Source of the DNA: Solirubrobacteraceae bacterium
Lineage (GTDB): Bacteria > Actinomycetota > Thermoleophilia > Solirubrobacterales > Solirubrobacteraceae
Direction of reading: 5' to 3'
NCBI GenBank assembly: GCA_030447505.1
Contig: JAUJOT010000001.1
Coordinates: forward strand, 290,295 to 354,294
DNA: 64,000 nucleotides
Shown here: piece by piece, positions 44,635 to 53,089 of the stretch
How positions within the stretch are numbered: position 1 is the stretch's first letter
Layout of the letters: each line of letters opens with the position of its first letter
Program-made: the position numbers and the translations under genes
Notes under the pieces: generated by a model
Seen by the model: only the letters and a program-made list of their open reading frames with translations
What the model was told of the DNA's origin: nothing
Databases searched by the model: none

Positions 44635-45086
44635 ACCGTCTCCATGATCTCAGGCAGCTTAGCCTCGATCTCGGGACTGAAGCCTTCGCCCCAGGTCTCG
44701 TCCGCGGGCTCGATCTCAACGATCCACACGTCGTCTGGCAGCGCCTTGAAAGCCTCGGACACGATCACGAGGTTATAGAGCGAGATCGATCCCGTGACGG
44801 AGTCGCCCACACGTTCCTGGACCTCTTTCGCGTCCGGGAGCACATGGTCGTAGCGAACTGCCGTGACCGTGCCCGGAGGGCGGTCGCGCTGAACCGCCCC
44901 CACGAACACGATGCGGTCGTAGTCGGGTCGTTCGTTGAGGTTCTGCGTGAATCCGACCGGGTGATAGCCGAGATCCTCGAACTCGATGCCGTTGCTCGCC
45001 TGCGGCGCCAGGGTGTCGGTCAGCCAGAGCCCGACCGCGTTGTCGCGAAGGAAGCGATAGCCGACGCCGCAGACGAGGACCCGCAC
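44613..45086 (-). CDS. M52-like hydrogenase maturation protease homologue
   Basis: A 157-residue protein with the M52 fold start VLVCGVGYRFLRDNAVGLWL. The family normally has G-x-G-N and D-D; here Asn becomes Tyr and the second Asp becomes Asn. It later has YDRIVFVGAVQRDRPPGTVT and VIVSEAFKALPDDVWIVEIE. It may be a non-peptidase scaffold or a specialised protease paired with the classical one at 43271. It starts with GTG, 14 bp after the hydrogenase 1 large subunit. Confidence 0.75.
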   Translation of the reverse strand: MRVLVCGVGYRFLRDNAVGLWLTDTLAPQASNGIEFEDLGYHPVGFTQNLNERPDYDRIVFVGAVQRDRPPGTVTAVRYDHVLPDAKEVQERVGDSVTGSISLYNLVIVSEAFKALPDDVWIVEIEPADETWGEGFSPEIEAKLPEIMETVWSLTRL

Positions 45087-45100
45087 CCGACTACCGCTTC

Positions 45101-47011
45101 CTAATGGTCATGCGGACCATCAGACCCGCAGGCGCAGCTGATGATCTCACGCGTGATCGTCCGGTCGTCCATGTGGAGGTGCGTCGTGCACGGCATGCAC
45201 GGATCGAAGCTCCGAATCGCCCGCAGCACGTCGATGCCCTTGAAGTCCTCGGGCTTCTCGTAGTTCTCCAACAGCGGCGTCGCCATGACCGCCTCCTCGT
45301 ATGGGCCGGGGTTGCCGAAGGGGTCCTTCGGCGAGGCCATCCACGTGGAGGGCGTGAGGATCTGGTAGTTCTCGATCACGCCCTTGTCCATCTCCATGTG
45401 GTGCGTGAGGTAGCCCCGCCCGGCGCTCCACAGGCCGACGCCCATGCGCTCATCCTTCGGCACCTTGTAGGGCGTCGACATCTTGGCGTCCGGCCCGCCC
45501 TTGCGCAGCAGGTCGTAGGCGAGCAGGATGTTCTCGTAGGCGATCGCCGCGGTGAACGGAATGCAGTAGGCGCGCGCCCGGTTGCGCTCGAAGGCGCCCC
45601 AGGTCTCGGGGATCGTCCACTCGATCAGCGGGTTGGGCAGCTCGGCCTTGGGCAGCTGGACCTTGAGGCTGCGCCCCGTGGCCTCGATGTAGTCGCTCGT
45701 GCGGTAGTTCTGGTACATCGCGGCCGTCCAGATGCGCGAGTACGCGCCCGTCTCCATCGCCTGGCGATCCCAGCGTGGCGCGGTCGACCAGGAGTACTTC
45801 TCCTTCCAGCTCGTCGCCGTCGGCTTGGGGATCGTCTGCTTGTTCCAGGGGTGGTAGGGCGACAGCGGGTTCCCGGCCGGGTCGGTGGCGAACTTCTGGT
45901 CCTGCCCGCTGCCGGTCCACTCCTCGTAGAAGGCGTGCTCGACGAACTCCTCGACGCCCGCGTTGAGCATCTGGATGCTCGTCGTGACGAGCTCGCCGTC
46001 GACGATCACGCCAGGCGGCGCCCAGCGCTGCCGGGCCCAGTCGTCGGCGTTCTCGAACGTGGCGTCGTAGGCATACGGATCGTCCCACTGCCCGGGCTCG
46101 ATCATGCTCTTGGGCCGCGTCCCGATGTCGCGGTACTTGGGGTTGACGTCATAGAAGAAGTCCGCGAGGTCATCCCAGATCGCCACCGTCTTGCGGCCGT
46201 AGTCGAAGTACTTGACGACCCGCAGCAGGATCTCGTTGAGGTCAGAGGCGGTGAGCGACGCGCTGACCCCGCCGGGCACGACCGTCTGTGGGTGGGGGAA
46301 CTTGCCGCCGATCAGGACGTAGGCCTCACGCGCCAGCCGAGTGTAGTGCAGGCCCTCGAGGTAGAGCTTGCCGGTCAGCGGCGTGAGGTCGGTCATGAGC
46401 TCGGACATGAACTCGTAGCCGTGGATGGCGCGCCCCGGCAGGCGCGTGTCCAGGGCGCGCTGCCAGATCTCCGGGTTCGTCTCGCGCACCGCCTCCTCCG
46501 AGAAGTCCGGACCCGCGAGCAGCGACAGGTGGATCGGGTGGTCGTAGAGGTACTCCGTCGACTGCAGGATGTTGCGTGCGACGACGCCCATCGGGGGTGG
46601 CTTGACGCCGAAGGCCATCTCGCAGGCGAGCGCCGAGGCCATCGCGTGCACGCCGCCGCAGACGCCGCAGGCGCGGCTCGAGATGAAGATGGCATCGCGC
46701 GGATCGCGGCCCTGGAGAATGATCTCGTAGCCACGGAACAGCGTCGCCATCGAGGCGGTCTCCATGACCTGGCGGTTCTCCAGGTCGACGACGGTGTGGA
46801 AGGCCAGTGCGCCCGCCACGCGGGTCACGGGGTCGAAGTCGACGCGGCGAATCGCGCCGTTGCGAGCGAACAGCTGCCGCATCCGCTCGGGATCGTCTTC
46901 GATCGGCGTCGGCAGTGGCGTCTCAGTGTACGTGTACGGGTTTGCGACACCCGCCTTCAGCGTCGCGTTGCCCGCCGCGTCGAACTCGATCGGCAGGTTC
47001 TTAAAGCACAT
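45101..47011 (-). CDS. [NiFe]-hydrogenase 1 large subunit
   Basis: Catalytic subunit of 636 residues that splits H2 at the NiFe site. The N-terminal ligand motif is SSRACGVCGGVH (Cys115, Cys118) and the C-terminal one is SFDPCMPCTTH (Cys605, Cys608). A 25-residue tail follows the last His and should be cut off by an M52 protease. The length, the MCFKNLPIEFDAAG start and the overall pattern recall the large subunits of the actinobacterial high-affinity group 1h/1l-type uptake enzymes; this grouping is from memory. The ATG follows the small-subunit stop directly, with its GGGAGG site inside the preceding gene. There is no membrane segment. Confidence 0.95.
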   Translation of the reverse strand: MCFKNLPIEFDAAGNATLKAGVANPYTYTETPLPTPIEDDPERMRQLFARNGAIRRVDFDPVTRVAGALAFHTVVDLENRQVMETASMATLFRGYEIILQGRDPRDAIFISSRACGVCGGVHAMASALACEMAFGVKPPPMGVVARNILQSTEYLYDHPIHLSLLAGPDFSEEAVRETNPEIWQRALDTRLPGRAIHGYEFMSELMTDLTPLTGKLYLEGLHYTRLAREAYVLIGGKFPHPQTVVPGGVSASLTASDLNEILLRVVKYFDYGRKTVAIWDDLADFFYDVNPKYRDIGTRPKSMIEPGQWDDPYAYDATFENADDWARQRWAPPGVIVDGELVTTSIQMLNAGVEEFVEHAFYEEWTGSGQDQKFATDPAGNPLSPYHPWNKQTIPKPTATSWKEKYSWSTAPRWDRQAMETGAYSRIWTAAMYQNYRTSDYIEATGRSLKVQLPKAELPNPLIEWTIPETWGAFERNRARAYCIPFTAAIAYENILLAYDLLRKGGPDAKMSTPYKVPKDERMGVGLWSAGRGYLTHHMEMDKGVIENYQILTPSTWMASPKDPFGNPGPYEEAVMATPLLENYEKPEDFKGIDVLRAIRSFDPCMPCTTHLHMDDRTITREIISCACGSDGPHDH

Positions 47012-48352
47012 CTACAGTTCCTCCCGGGTGACCCAATGCTCTTGCAGCACGGGTGTGCTGGCTTCCATGTCGATGCCCTTCTGGCGCAGGATGTCCCGGC
47101 TCTGGGGCAGCGGCTGATTCTTGTAGCGCTTGGCCTGATTGACCGAGCCGCTGTACTGCAGCTTCTTATAGAAGAACGAGTTCACCTTCGCGACGGGGTT
47201 CTTCGTGCCCGAGGCGCGCCCCCACCCCGAGGGAATCTCGCCGGCGTTGTCCCACAGGGGCTCGCTGTTGCCGTTGGCCATCGACATGCGCCGCAGCCGG
47301 CGGATCGCGCCACCCGTGACCTTCGAGACGCCGCCCGAGATCGCAGACCCCGGCGGCGCCTTGTAGAACGGGCTGAACTTGTCCGGGAAGCCCGGCATCG
47401 TGCAGCCGATGCACGCCCCGCCGGCGACCATGCAGCCACCCATGTGGTTGATCGCGCCGCGCTCGACGATGTTGCACTGCACGACCGGGCCCCAGCAGCC
47501 GATCTCGACCAGGCACTCGTGGTCGCCCGGCTCCTCGGCGAAGACGCCCTCCTCGTAATACCCCGCCTTCGGGCAATGGCGATGCACCGTCTCCCCGAAC
47601 AGCCACGCCGGCCGCCCCAGCTCGTCGAACTGCGGCAGCGGCGCCAGGTTCTGGAGGAACAGGAGCACCGCGGCGACGGTCTCGGTGAAGTTGTCTCCGA
47701 TCGGCGAGCAGCCCGGGACGTTGACGACCGGGACGCCCAGCGCAGAGCGGTAGTCCTTGCCGAGGAAGTCGGCGAGGCTCATCGAGCCCGTGATGTTGCC
47801 GGCCGCGGCCGGGATCCCGCCCCACGTCGCGCAGGTACCGATCGCGACGTACGCGGCGGCGCCGGGGGCCAGCTTCCACAACCAGTCGGTGACGCGGTTG
47901 GGCTGGTCGGTCTCGGACTCGGGATCGAAGCCACCGGCTCCCATCGCCGAGAAGTAGCCGTGCTCGGTGGGGAACGCCTGATCGTCGGGCACGGAGCCCT
48001 CGAGCACCACCACGTAGGGCGCGCCCAATGTGCCGTCGACGGCCGCCCTGAACGGTCGGATGAACTCGGTGCCGGCGCCCGGCGAGAGCACCGGATGATG
48101 CAGCACCACCTTCGGCAGGTTGGGGATCCTGCCCAGCAGCAGATCCTCGACGGAAGGGTTCGTCGCACCGCTGGCCGCGATCGAGCAGCCATCGCAGCTC
48201 ATTCCCGCGATCCAGAAGACGTGGACGATGTTGAGGGGTCCGTCGGGGCTCCCGCCGAGCCCACCGAGCCCCGGATCGACGTCGGTGCCGAAGACGCCGC
48301 CGGCGTTCGGCACTGTCTGCAGCCTCTGCTTATGCCCCGTGTCGTAGGCCAT
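47012..48352 (-). CDS. [NiFe]-hydrogenase 1 small subunit
   Basis: Electron-transfer subunit of 446 residues with three Fe-S clusters. The proximal site is GMSCDGCS (Cys53, Cys56) with later GTCATWGGIPAA and NVPGCSPIGDN. The distal/medial part has HRHCPKAGYY, EIGCWGPVVQCN and GGCMVAGGACIGCTMPGFPD. The proximal motif has Cys where the oxygen-tolerant group 1h enzymes I recall have Asp (CDGD). There is no twin-arginine signal or C-terminal anchor helix, so it should stay in the cytoplasm. It is the first gene of the hydrogenase 1 operon. Confidence 0.95.
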   Translation of the reverse strand: MAYDTGHKQRLQTVPNAGGVFGTDVDPGLGGLGGSPDGPLNIVHVFWIAGMSCDGCSIAASGATNPSVEDLLLGRIPNLPKVVLHHPVLSPGAGTEFIRPFRAAVDGTLGAPYVVVLEGSVPDDQAFPTEHGYFSAMGAGGFDPESETDQPNRVTDWLWKLAPGAAAYVAIGTCATWGGIPAAAGNITGSMSLADFLGKDYRSALGVPVVNVPGCSPIGDNFTETVAAVLLFLQNLAPLPQFDELGRPAWLFGETVHRHCPKAGYYEEGVFAEEPGDHECLVEIGCWGPVVQCNIVERGAINHMGGCMVAGGACIGCTMPGFPDKFSPFYKAPPGSAISGGVSKVTGGAIRRLRRMSMANGNSEPLWDNAGEIPSGWGRASGTKNPVAKVNSFFYKKLQYSGSVNQAKRYKNQPLPQSRDILRQKGIDMEASTPVLQEHWVTREEL

Positions 48353-48387
48353 CAGCCCGCGTTCTCCTTCCCAGACGTAGCAAGCGG

Positions 48388-48404
48388 TGTGTGAATCCTA
48401 CACA
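48388..48404. promoter_or_regulatory. inverted repeat before hydrogenase 1
   Basis: TGTGT-N7-ACACA is a 5-bp inverted repeat about 40 bp upstream of the hydrogenase 1 small-subunit start and 85 bp from the divergent gene at 48490. Its inner part, GTGT-N7-ACAC, is also found at 41008-41022. On the minus strand the flank reads TATGTGTAG, close to the TATATGTAG arm of the PadR-associated repeats. Confidence 0.45.
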
Positions 48405-48489
48405 TAGGATGGCCGGCAACATACAGAAGTGTGCCCGATGGCGCACTAGCATCCGTTCGCCTCGTCCTTCCGCAGGAGGATCATGAGCA

Positions 48490-49077
48490 ATGTCGACTGA
48501 TCACGGCCGCTACGTCCCGGTCAACACCACCGTCTTGCTGCAGACGCTCGTCGAGGCCGTCCACGAGCAGGTTCAGGAGCGGCTCGCGGCGCGGGCGCTC
48601 CTCGCGACACCGTCGGCGCTCGATGCCGACCAGGCGCTGATCGGCGACAACGACCCCGCGCTGGACCGCAACCTGCGCGTTTCGGGGTACCTCGCGCGGC
48701 TTGTCGAGGTCGAGCTCTTCGAGCCTGCCCAGGGTGTCGCCGAGTGGGTGCCGGACCGAGTCAGAGCTCATACCGAGGACACAGAAGACGTCGATCAGGC
48801 GGTCGCCGTCCTCTGCGGCGAGTTGGCGCGCGCGGAACCGATCGGCAAGCCGAGCCCCGACGACCCGGCCGCCATGAGCTGGCAGGTGCCCGGTCCCGGC
48901 GGCCACGTCCGCCATTTCCTCGCACGGCGCGCGATCGAAGAGGTTCTGCGGGGCAGAGAGAACCCGATCGAGGGTGACCCGGCCGATCTCAAGCGCGCGT
49001 GGATGTACGGATTCTTCGTGCGCACCTGCGAGGAGGCGCTGGCGGATGAGGCGGCGGTCGACTCAGCCGACGGCTGA
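48490..49077 (+). CDS. hypothetical protein between the two hydrogenases
   Basis: A 195-residue soluble protein I cannot assign. It opens with VPVNTTVLLQTLVEAVHEQV, is helical and acidic, and ends with RAWMYGFFVRTCEEALADEA. It has two Cys and no metal-binding cluster. An AGGAGG lies about 10 bp before the ATG. It is divergent from the hydrogenase 1 operon and convergent with hydrogenase 2, and is the only plus-strand gene inside the block from 39.2 to 52.1 kb. A chaperone or regulator for hydrogenase is a guess from position. Confidence 0.7.
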   Translation: MSTDHGRYVPVNTTVLLQTLVEAVHEQVQERLAARALLATPSALDADQALIGDNDPALDRNLRVSGYLARLVEVELFEPAQGVAEWVPDRVRAHTEDTEDVDQAVAVLCGELARAEPIGKPSPDDPAAMSWQVPGPGGHVRHFLARRAIEEVLRGRENPIEGDPADLKRAWMYGFFVRTCEEALADEAAVDSADG

Positions 49078-49112
49078 GCGACGGCCCGGCAGCAGGCTGA
49101 TCGGCGCTCACG

Positions 49113-50837
49113 TCAATGGGTGGCACAGTACATGCACAGGTCGAAGCTGCGGATCGCACGCAGCACGTCGATGCCGTGCTGAGACGGGTCCGAGCTCACG
49201 AGCGGCGTGGCCATCACCGCCGCCTCGCACGGCCCCGGCCTGCCGGCGCCATCCCGTGGCGAACCTGAGAACGTCGAGGGCCCGACGATCTGGTAGTTCT
49301 CGATCACGCGGTCGGCGAGCTGCACGTGGTGGCTCACATAGCCACGCGCGCCGCCCCAGTAGCCGGCCCCCGTGACGCCGTCCTTGGGGATCTTGTAGGG
49401 GTTGAAGATCCTCGCGTTGGGACCGCCCCTGCGAGCAAGGTCCAGTCCGATCACGACGTTCTCGTAGGCGGCAAGCGTCGCCTGCGCCAGCGCATAGGCG
49501 CGGGCGCGGTTGCGCTCAAAGGCATTCCAGCGCTGGGGTATCTGCCACTCGAGCAGCGTGGCCGGCATCTGGGCCTTGGGCATGCTCATCCTGAGGCTGC
49601 GGCCCGTCGACTCGACGAAGCTGCCGTGCGGCTGCTGGGCTGCCAGCGCCGTTGCCCACATGCGCGCCTGCGCGCCGGTCTCCATCGGGTGGCCCTGCCA
49701 GCGGGCCGCCGTCGACCAGGAGTAGCGGCCGCCGGGATCCGTGCTGCCCGGCTGGGGAAGCGTGCGCTTGTTGGACGGGTGACGCTGGGAGAGCGGGTTG
49801 CCATGCAGGTCGCTCGAGCGCGATTCCCCGCTCCAGTTCTCATAGAAGGAGTGCTCGACGAACTCCTCGACGCCCGCGTCGATCTGCCGCGGATCGGTGC
49901 TCTGCAGCACGCCGTCGACGATCGCGCCCGGCGTCGACCAGCGGTTCTCGCCCCAACTCGCGGCGTTGGCAAAGCGGCCGTCGTACGAGAGCGGGTCGTC
50001 CCACAACCCGAGGTCGAGGAAGTTCTTCGGTCCCTCGCCGACCGCGGCGAACCGCCCGTCCGCCTCGTAGAAGTAGCTCGTGAGGTCGTCCCACACGGCC
50101 ACGACGCGGCGGCTGTAGTCAAGGAACTTCGTCGCGCGTAGCAGCACCAGGTTGAAGTCGGTCGTGTCGACGGTCGAGCTCACGCCGCCCGGGGTGATCG
50201 TCTGCGGATGCGGATACTTGCCGCCGATCACGACGTTCGCCTCGCGCGCGACGCGCGACATGTGCAGCGCCTCTCGGTAGAGGCGCCCGCGGTTGCGCGT
50301 CAGCGCGGTCATGATGTCCGACACCCGAGCGAACCGGTGCACCGCGGCGCCGGCAGCAGGGGTCGCCTCGGCGCGCGTCCACAGCTCTGGACTCGTATGC
50401 CGCACGACCGGCTCGGAGTAGTCCGGCCCGGCGCGCAGGAACAGGTGGCCCGGGTGATCGGTCAGGCACTCGGTCGCCGAAAGGAAGTTGCGTGCGACGA
50501 TCCCCATCGGCGGCGGCTGGATCCCGCACGCCATCTCCAGCGCGAGCGCGGAGCAGATCGAGTGCGCATCGCCGCACACGCCGCAGGCGCGGCTTGAGAT
50601 GAAGACGGCGTCACGCGCGTCGCGCCCGGCGCAGATGATCTCGTAGCCGCGGAACGTCGTCGCCATCGCGACCGCGTCGCCAACCCTGCGGCTGCCGCCG
50701 AAGTCCGCAGACGCGTGCACCGCGAGGTCACCGCTGACGCGCGTGACCGGATCGAAGCGCAGGTTCCGGGCGGCGGCGCCGGTCGCGGTCGATTCGTTGT
50801 ATCCGTCGGGGCCGGGACGAGACGTCTGGGTGGTCAT
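49113..50837 (-). CDS. [NiFe]-hydrogenase 2 large subunit, lacking a C-terminal extension
   Basis: A 574-residue paralogue of the hydrogenase 1 large subunit. The N-terminal ligands are intact in SSRACGVCGDAH (Cys85, Cys88). The C-terminal motif reads SFDLCMYCATH and the stop codon follows the His directly, so there is no tail for a maturation protease to cut. The Pro of DPCxxC is replaced by Leu. Untailed large subunits are known in H2-sensing hydrogenases and some group 4 enzymes. It may be a sensor or an enzyme matured without proteolysis. The N-terminus is shorter than in hydrogenase 1. Confidence 0.93.
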   Translation of the reverse strand: MTTQTSRPGPDGYNESTATGAAARNLRFDPVTRVSGDLAVHASADFGGSRRVGDAVAMATTFRGYEIICAGRDARDAVFISSRACGVCGDAHSICSALALEMACGIQPPPMGIVARNFLSATECLTDHPGHLFLRAGPDYSEPVVRHTSPELWTRAEATPAAGAAVHRFARVSDIMTALTRNRGRLYREALHMSRVAREANVVIGGKYPHPQTITPGGVSSTVDTTDFNLVLLRATKFLDYSRRVVAVWDDLTSYFYEADGRFAAVGEGPKNFLDLGLWDDPLSYDGRFANAASWGENRWSTPGAIVDGVLQSTDPRQIDAGVEEFVEHSFYENWSGESRSSDLHGNPLSQRHPSNKRTLPQPGSTDPGGRYSWSTAARWQGHPMETGAQARMWATALAAQQPHGSFVESTGRSLRMSMPKAQMPATLLEWQIPQRWNAFERNRARAYALAQATLAAYENVVIGLDLARRGGPNARIFNPYKIPKDGVTGAGYWGGARGYVSHHVQLADRVIENYQIVGPSTFSGSPRDGAGRPGPCEAAVMATPLVSSDPSQHGIDVLRAIRSFDLCMYCATH

Positions 50838-52133
50838 CTACAGCTCCTCCCGGGAGATCAGATGCTCTTGCAGGACGGGGACGCTGGCTTCCATGTCGAC
50901 GCCCTTTTGGCGCAGGATGTCTCGGCTCTGTGGCAGCGGCTGCTTCTTGTTGCGCTTGGCGTGGTTGACCGAGCCGGCGTACTGCAGCTTCTTGTAGAAG
51001 AACGAGTTGATCTTGCGGACCGGGTGCGTGATGTCCGCGGCGCGGCTCCACGCGGTCGGGATCTCATGCGCGTTGTCCCACAGCGGCTCGGTGTTGGCGT
51101 TGGCCATCGACATGCGCCGCAGGCGCCGGATCGCGCCACCCGTGACCTTCGAGACGCCGCCCGAGATCGCAGACCCCGGCGGCGCCTTGTAGAACGGGCT
51201 GAACTTGTCCGGGAAGCCCGGCATCGTGCAGCCGATGCACGCCCCGCCGGCGACCATGCAGCCACCCATGTGGTTGATCGCGCCGCGCTCGACGATGTTG
51301 CACTGCACGACCGGCCCCCAGCAGCCGATCTCGACCAGGCACTGGTTGTCGCCCGGCTCATGCGAGAAGACGCCCTCCTCGTAATACCCCGCCTTCGGGC
51401 AGTGACGATGCACGGTCTCCCCGAACTGCCACACCGGCCGGCCCAGCTCGTCGAACTCGGGCAGCGCGCGGCTGCCCTCGAAGTACCCGAGCAGGTCCTT
51501 GAGGGTCTCCGTGAAGTTGTCGCCGATCGGCGGGCAGCCAGGCACGTTGACCACGGGCAGCCCCCGGGCGGAGCGGTAGCTCGGACCCAGATAGTCGGTC
51601 AATCCCATCGAGCCGGTGATGTTGCCGGCCGCGGCCGGGATCCCGCCCCACGTCGCGCAGGTGCCGATCGCGATGCACGCCGCCGCGCCCGGTGCAAGCG
51701 CCCACATCCAGTCCGTCGCGCGCAGCGGCTGCTCGCCGTACGCCGCGCTTCCCTTGGACTGTGGCCAGTCCGAGCCGCTCCCCATGGCTGCGAAGTGGCC
51801 CGGCCCGCCAAAGCTCTGGTCGTCGGGGACGGATCCCTCGACGACGACGACGTACGGCGCCTCGAGCGTTCCCTCGGCCGCCTGCCGAAAGGCCTCCATG
51901 AACCCCGCGCCGCAGTCCTCGTCGAGCATCGAATGATGCAGCACGACGCGTGGAACACCCGGGATCGTGCCGAGCGTGAGATCCTCGACGCTCGGCGAGA
52001 TCGCGCCGAGCATGGCGACGGAGCAGCCGTCGCAGCTCATCCCCGAAAGCCAGAAGACGTGAACGACTCGCCCGCCGTCCAGGCTTGTCTCGCCGCCGCT
52101 GAACCCGCCGAAGTCGCCGACCGCATAGGCCAT
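50838..52133 (-). CDS. [NiFe]-hydrogenase 2 small subunit
   Basis: A 431-residue paralogue of the hydrogenase 1 small subunit, nearly identical in the C-terminal two thirds (GACIGCTMPGFPDKFSPFYK and onward). The proximal cluster motif is GMSCDGCS (Cys33, Cys36). The ATG at 52133 is chosen because GGGAGG lies 9 bp before it and the sequence starts M-A-Y like its paralogue; an in-frame start at 52184 lacks support. It has no Tat signal or membrane anchor. The stop codon is immediately followed by the large-subunit ATG, as in hydrogenase 1. Confidence 0.94.
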   Translation of the reverse strand: MAYAVGDFGGFSGGETSLDGGRVVHVFWLSGMSCDGCSVAMLGAISPSVEDLTLGTIPGVPRVVLHHSMLDEDCGAGFMEAFRQAAEGTLEAPYVVVVEGSVPDDQSFGGPGHFAAMGSGSDWPQSKGSAAYGEQPLRATDWMWALAPGAAACIAIGTCATWGGIPAAAGNITGSMGLTDYLGPSYRSARGLPVVNVPGCPPIGDNFTETLKDLLGYFEGSRALPEFDELGRPVWQFGETVHRHCPKAGYYEEGVFSHEPGDNQCLVEIGCWGPVVQCNIVERGAINHMGGCMVAGGACIGCTMPGFPDKFSPFYKAPPGSAISGGVSKVTGGAIRRLRRMSMANANTEPLWDNAHEIPTAWSRAADITHPVRKINSFFYKKLQYAGSVNHAKRNKKQPLPQSRDILRQKGVDMEASVPVLQEHLISREEL

Positions 52134-52318
52134 GTTCCAGTTCCTCCCGTCTAGGTGTGCCGAGCATATAAGTACCACGGACACACGGCAAGTGTCGCAG
52201 GCAGATGCCGCCGCAGGACGCAGGCGATGCGAACGACGACGGTCCGCAGTGCCAAGCGCGTGGGCGTCTCGGTGCTATGTGTGGCAGCCACTGACCGAGT
52301 TGGATACAGTTCCGAGCT
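52134..52318. promoter_or_regulatory. divergent promoter region, hydrogenase 2 / CooC-like ATPase
   Basis: This 185-bp interval serves two divergent genes. It contains GACAC-N7-GTGTC at 52180-52196, and CATATA followed by A-G-T-A-C-C at 52165-52176, which resembles the right arm of the PadR-associated repeats at 38322 and 38902. Shared control of hydrogenase 2 and the ATPase genes is likely. Confidence 0.45.
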
Positions 52319-53089
52319 ATGAAGCTCGCTATCGCTGGTAAGGGTGGCTCGGGAAAGACGTCGATCTCAGGCACCATGGCGCGGTTGCTCGCCCGCGACG
52401 GTTGCAACGTCCTCGCGATCGACGGCGACTCGAACCCCAATCTCGCGCTCACGCTTGGCATCGCCGCCGAACGGATGAGCGACATGCCCGTGCTGCCGTC
52501 CAACCTCTTGCGGCGCACCGAGGCCGGACCGATGCTCACGCAATCGCTCGAGGACATCAAGGCGTCGCACTCGGTGACGGGACCGGACGGCGTCGAACTG
52601 CTCGTCATGGCGCATCCGCAGCACGCCGACACCGGCTGCCTTTGCAGCATGCACGCCACCGTGCGCCGGATCATCGAAGCCGCCTCGGACGAGGATCGCG
52701 ACGTCTGCATCCTCGACACCGAGGCGTCGCCTGAGCACCTCTCGCGTGGCACTGCGAGCTATGCCGACGTGATGCTCGCGGTCGTCGAGCCCTACTTCAA
52801 GTCGCTCGAGACGGGCCGGCGGATGGCCGCGCTCGCCAACGACCTCGGCCTCGATCGCGTCGCGCTGGTGGCCAACAAGGTCAAGGACGAGCGCGAGCAG
52901 GAGGCCGTCGAGACCTTCGCCGCCAACCACGATCTGGAGATCGCCGCGATCGTCCCCTTCGACGAGACGTTCGCGCTCGCCGAGCGCGCCGGCGTGGCGC
53001 CGCTGGATTTCAATCCCGACTCGCCGGCGATCGCGCCGATCCACCGGCTCGCGATGGCCTGGGGGGCGAACGTGCATGGACGAGCTTGA
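52319..53089 (+). CDS. CooC-type nickel-insertion ATPase (CxC-containing)
   Basis: A 256-residue MinD/CooC-family ATPase. The deviant Walker A is AGKGGSGKTS at residues 6-14. The CxC motif, which in CooC binds Ni(II) at the dimer interface, is in TGCLCSMH (Cys107, Cys109). It has DVCILDTEASPEHLSRG and VALVANKVKDEREQEA. CooC loads nickel into CO dehydrogenase; no CO dehydrogenase is in the window, so the hydrogenases are the probable clients. It is divergent from hydrogenase 2 and overlaps the next gene by 14 bp. Confidence 0.9.
   Translation: MKLAIAGKGGSGKTSISGTMARLLARDGCNVLAIDGDSNPNLALTLGIAAERMSDMPVLPSNLLRRTEAGPMLTQSLEDIKASHSVTGPDGVELLVMAHPQHADTGCLCSMHATVRRIIEAASDEDRDVCILDTEASPEHLSRGTASYADVMLAVVEPYFKSLETGRRMAALANDLGLDRVALVANKVKDEREQEAVETFAANHDLEIAAIVPFDETFALAERAGVAPLDFNPDSPAIAPIHRLAMAWGANVHGRA

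Noticed and set aside
45104-48394. A 1096-codon plus-strand open frame opposite hydrogenase 1
   Set aside because: The minus strand encodes clear hydrogenase subunits with all metal ligands; the plus frame is low-complexity Arg/Val/Asp-rich shadow.
47012-52133. Export of the hydrogenases by the Tat pathway
   Set aside because: Neither small subunit has an R-R-x-F-x-K signal or hydrophobic N-terminus, so periplasmic location is not supported.
50715-52154. A 479-codon plus-strand open frame opposite hydrogenase 2
   Set aside because: Its sequence partly repeats the shadow frame opposite hydrogenase 1, as expected for paralogous genes read backwards.
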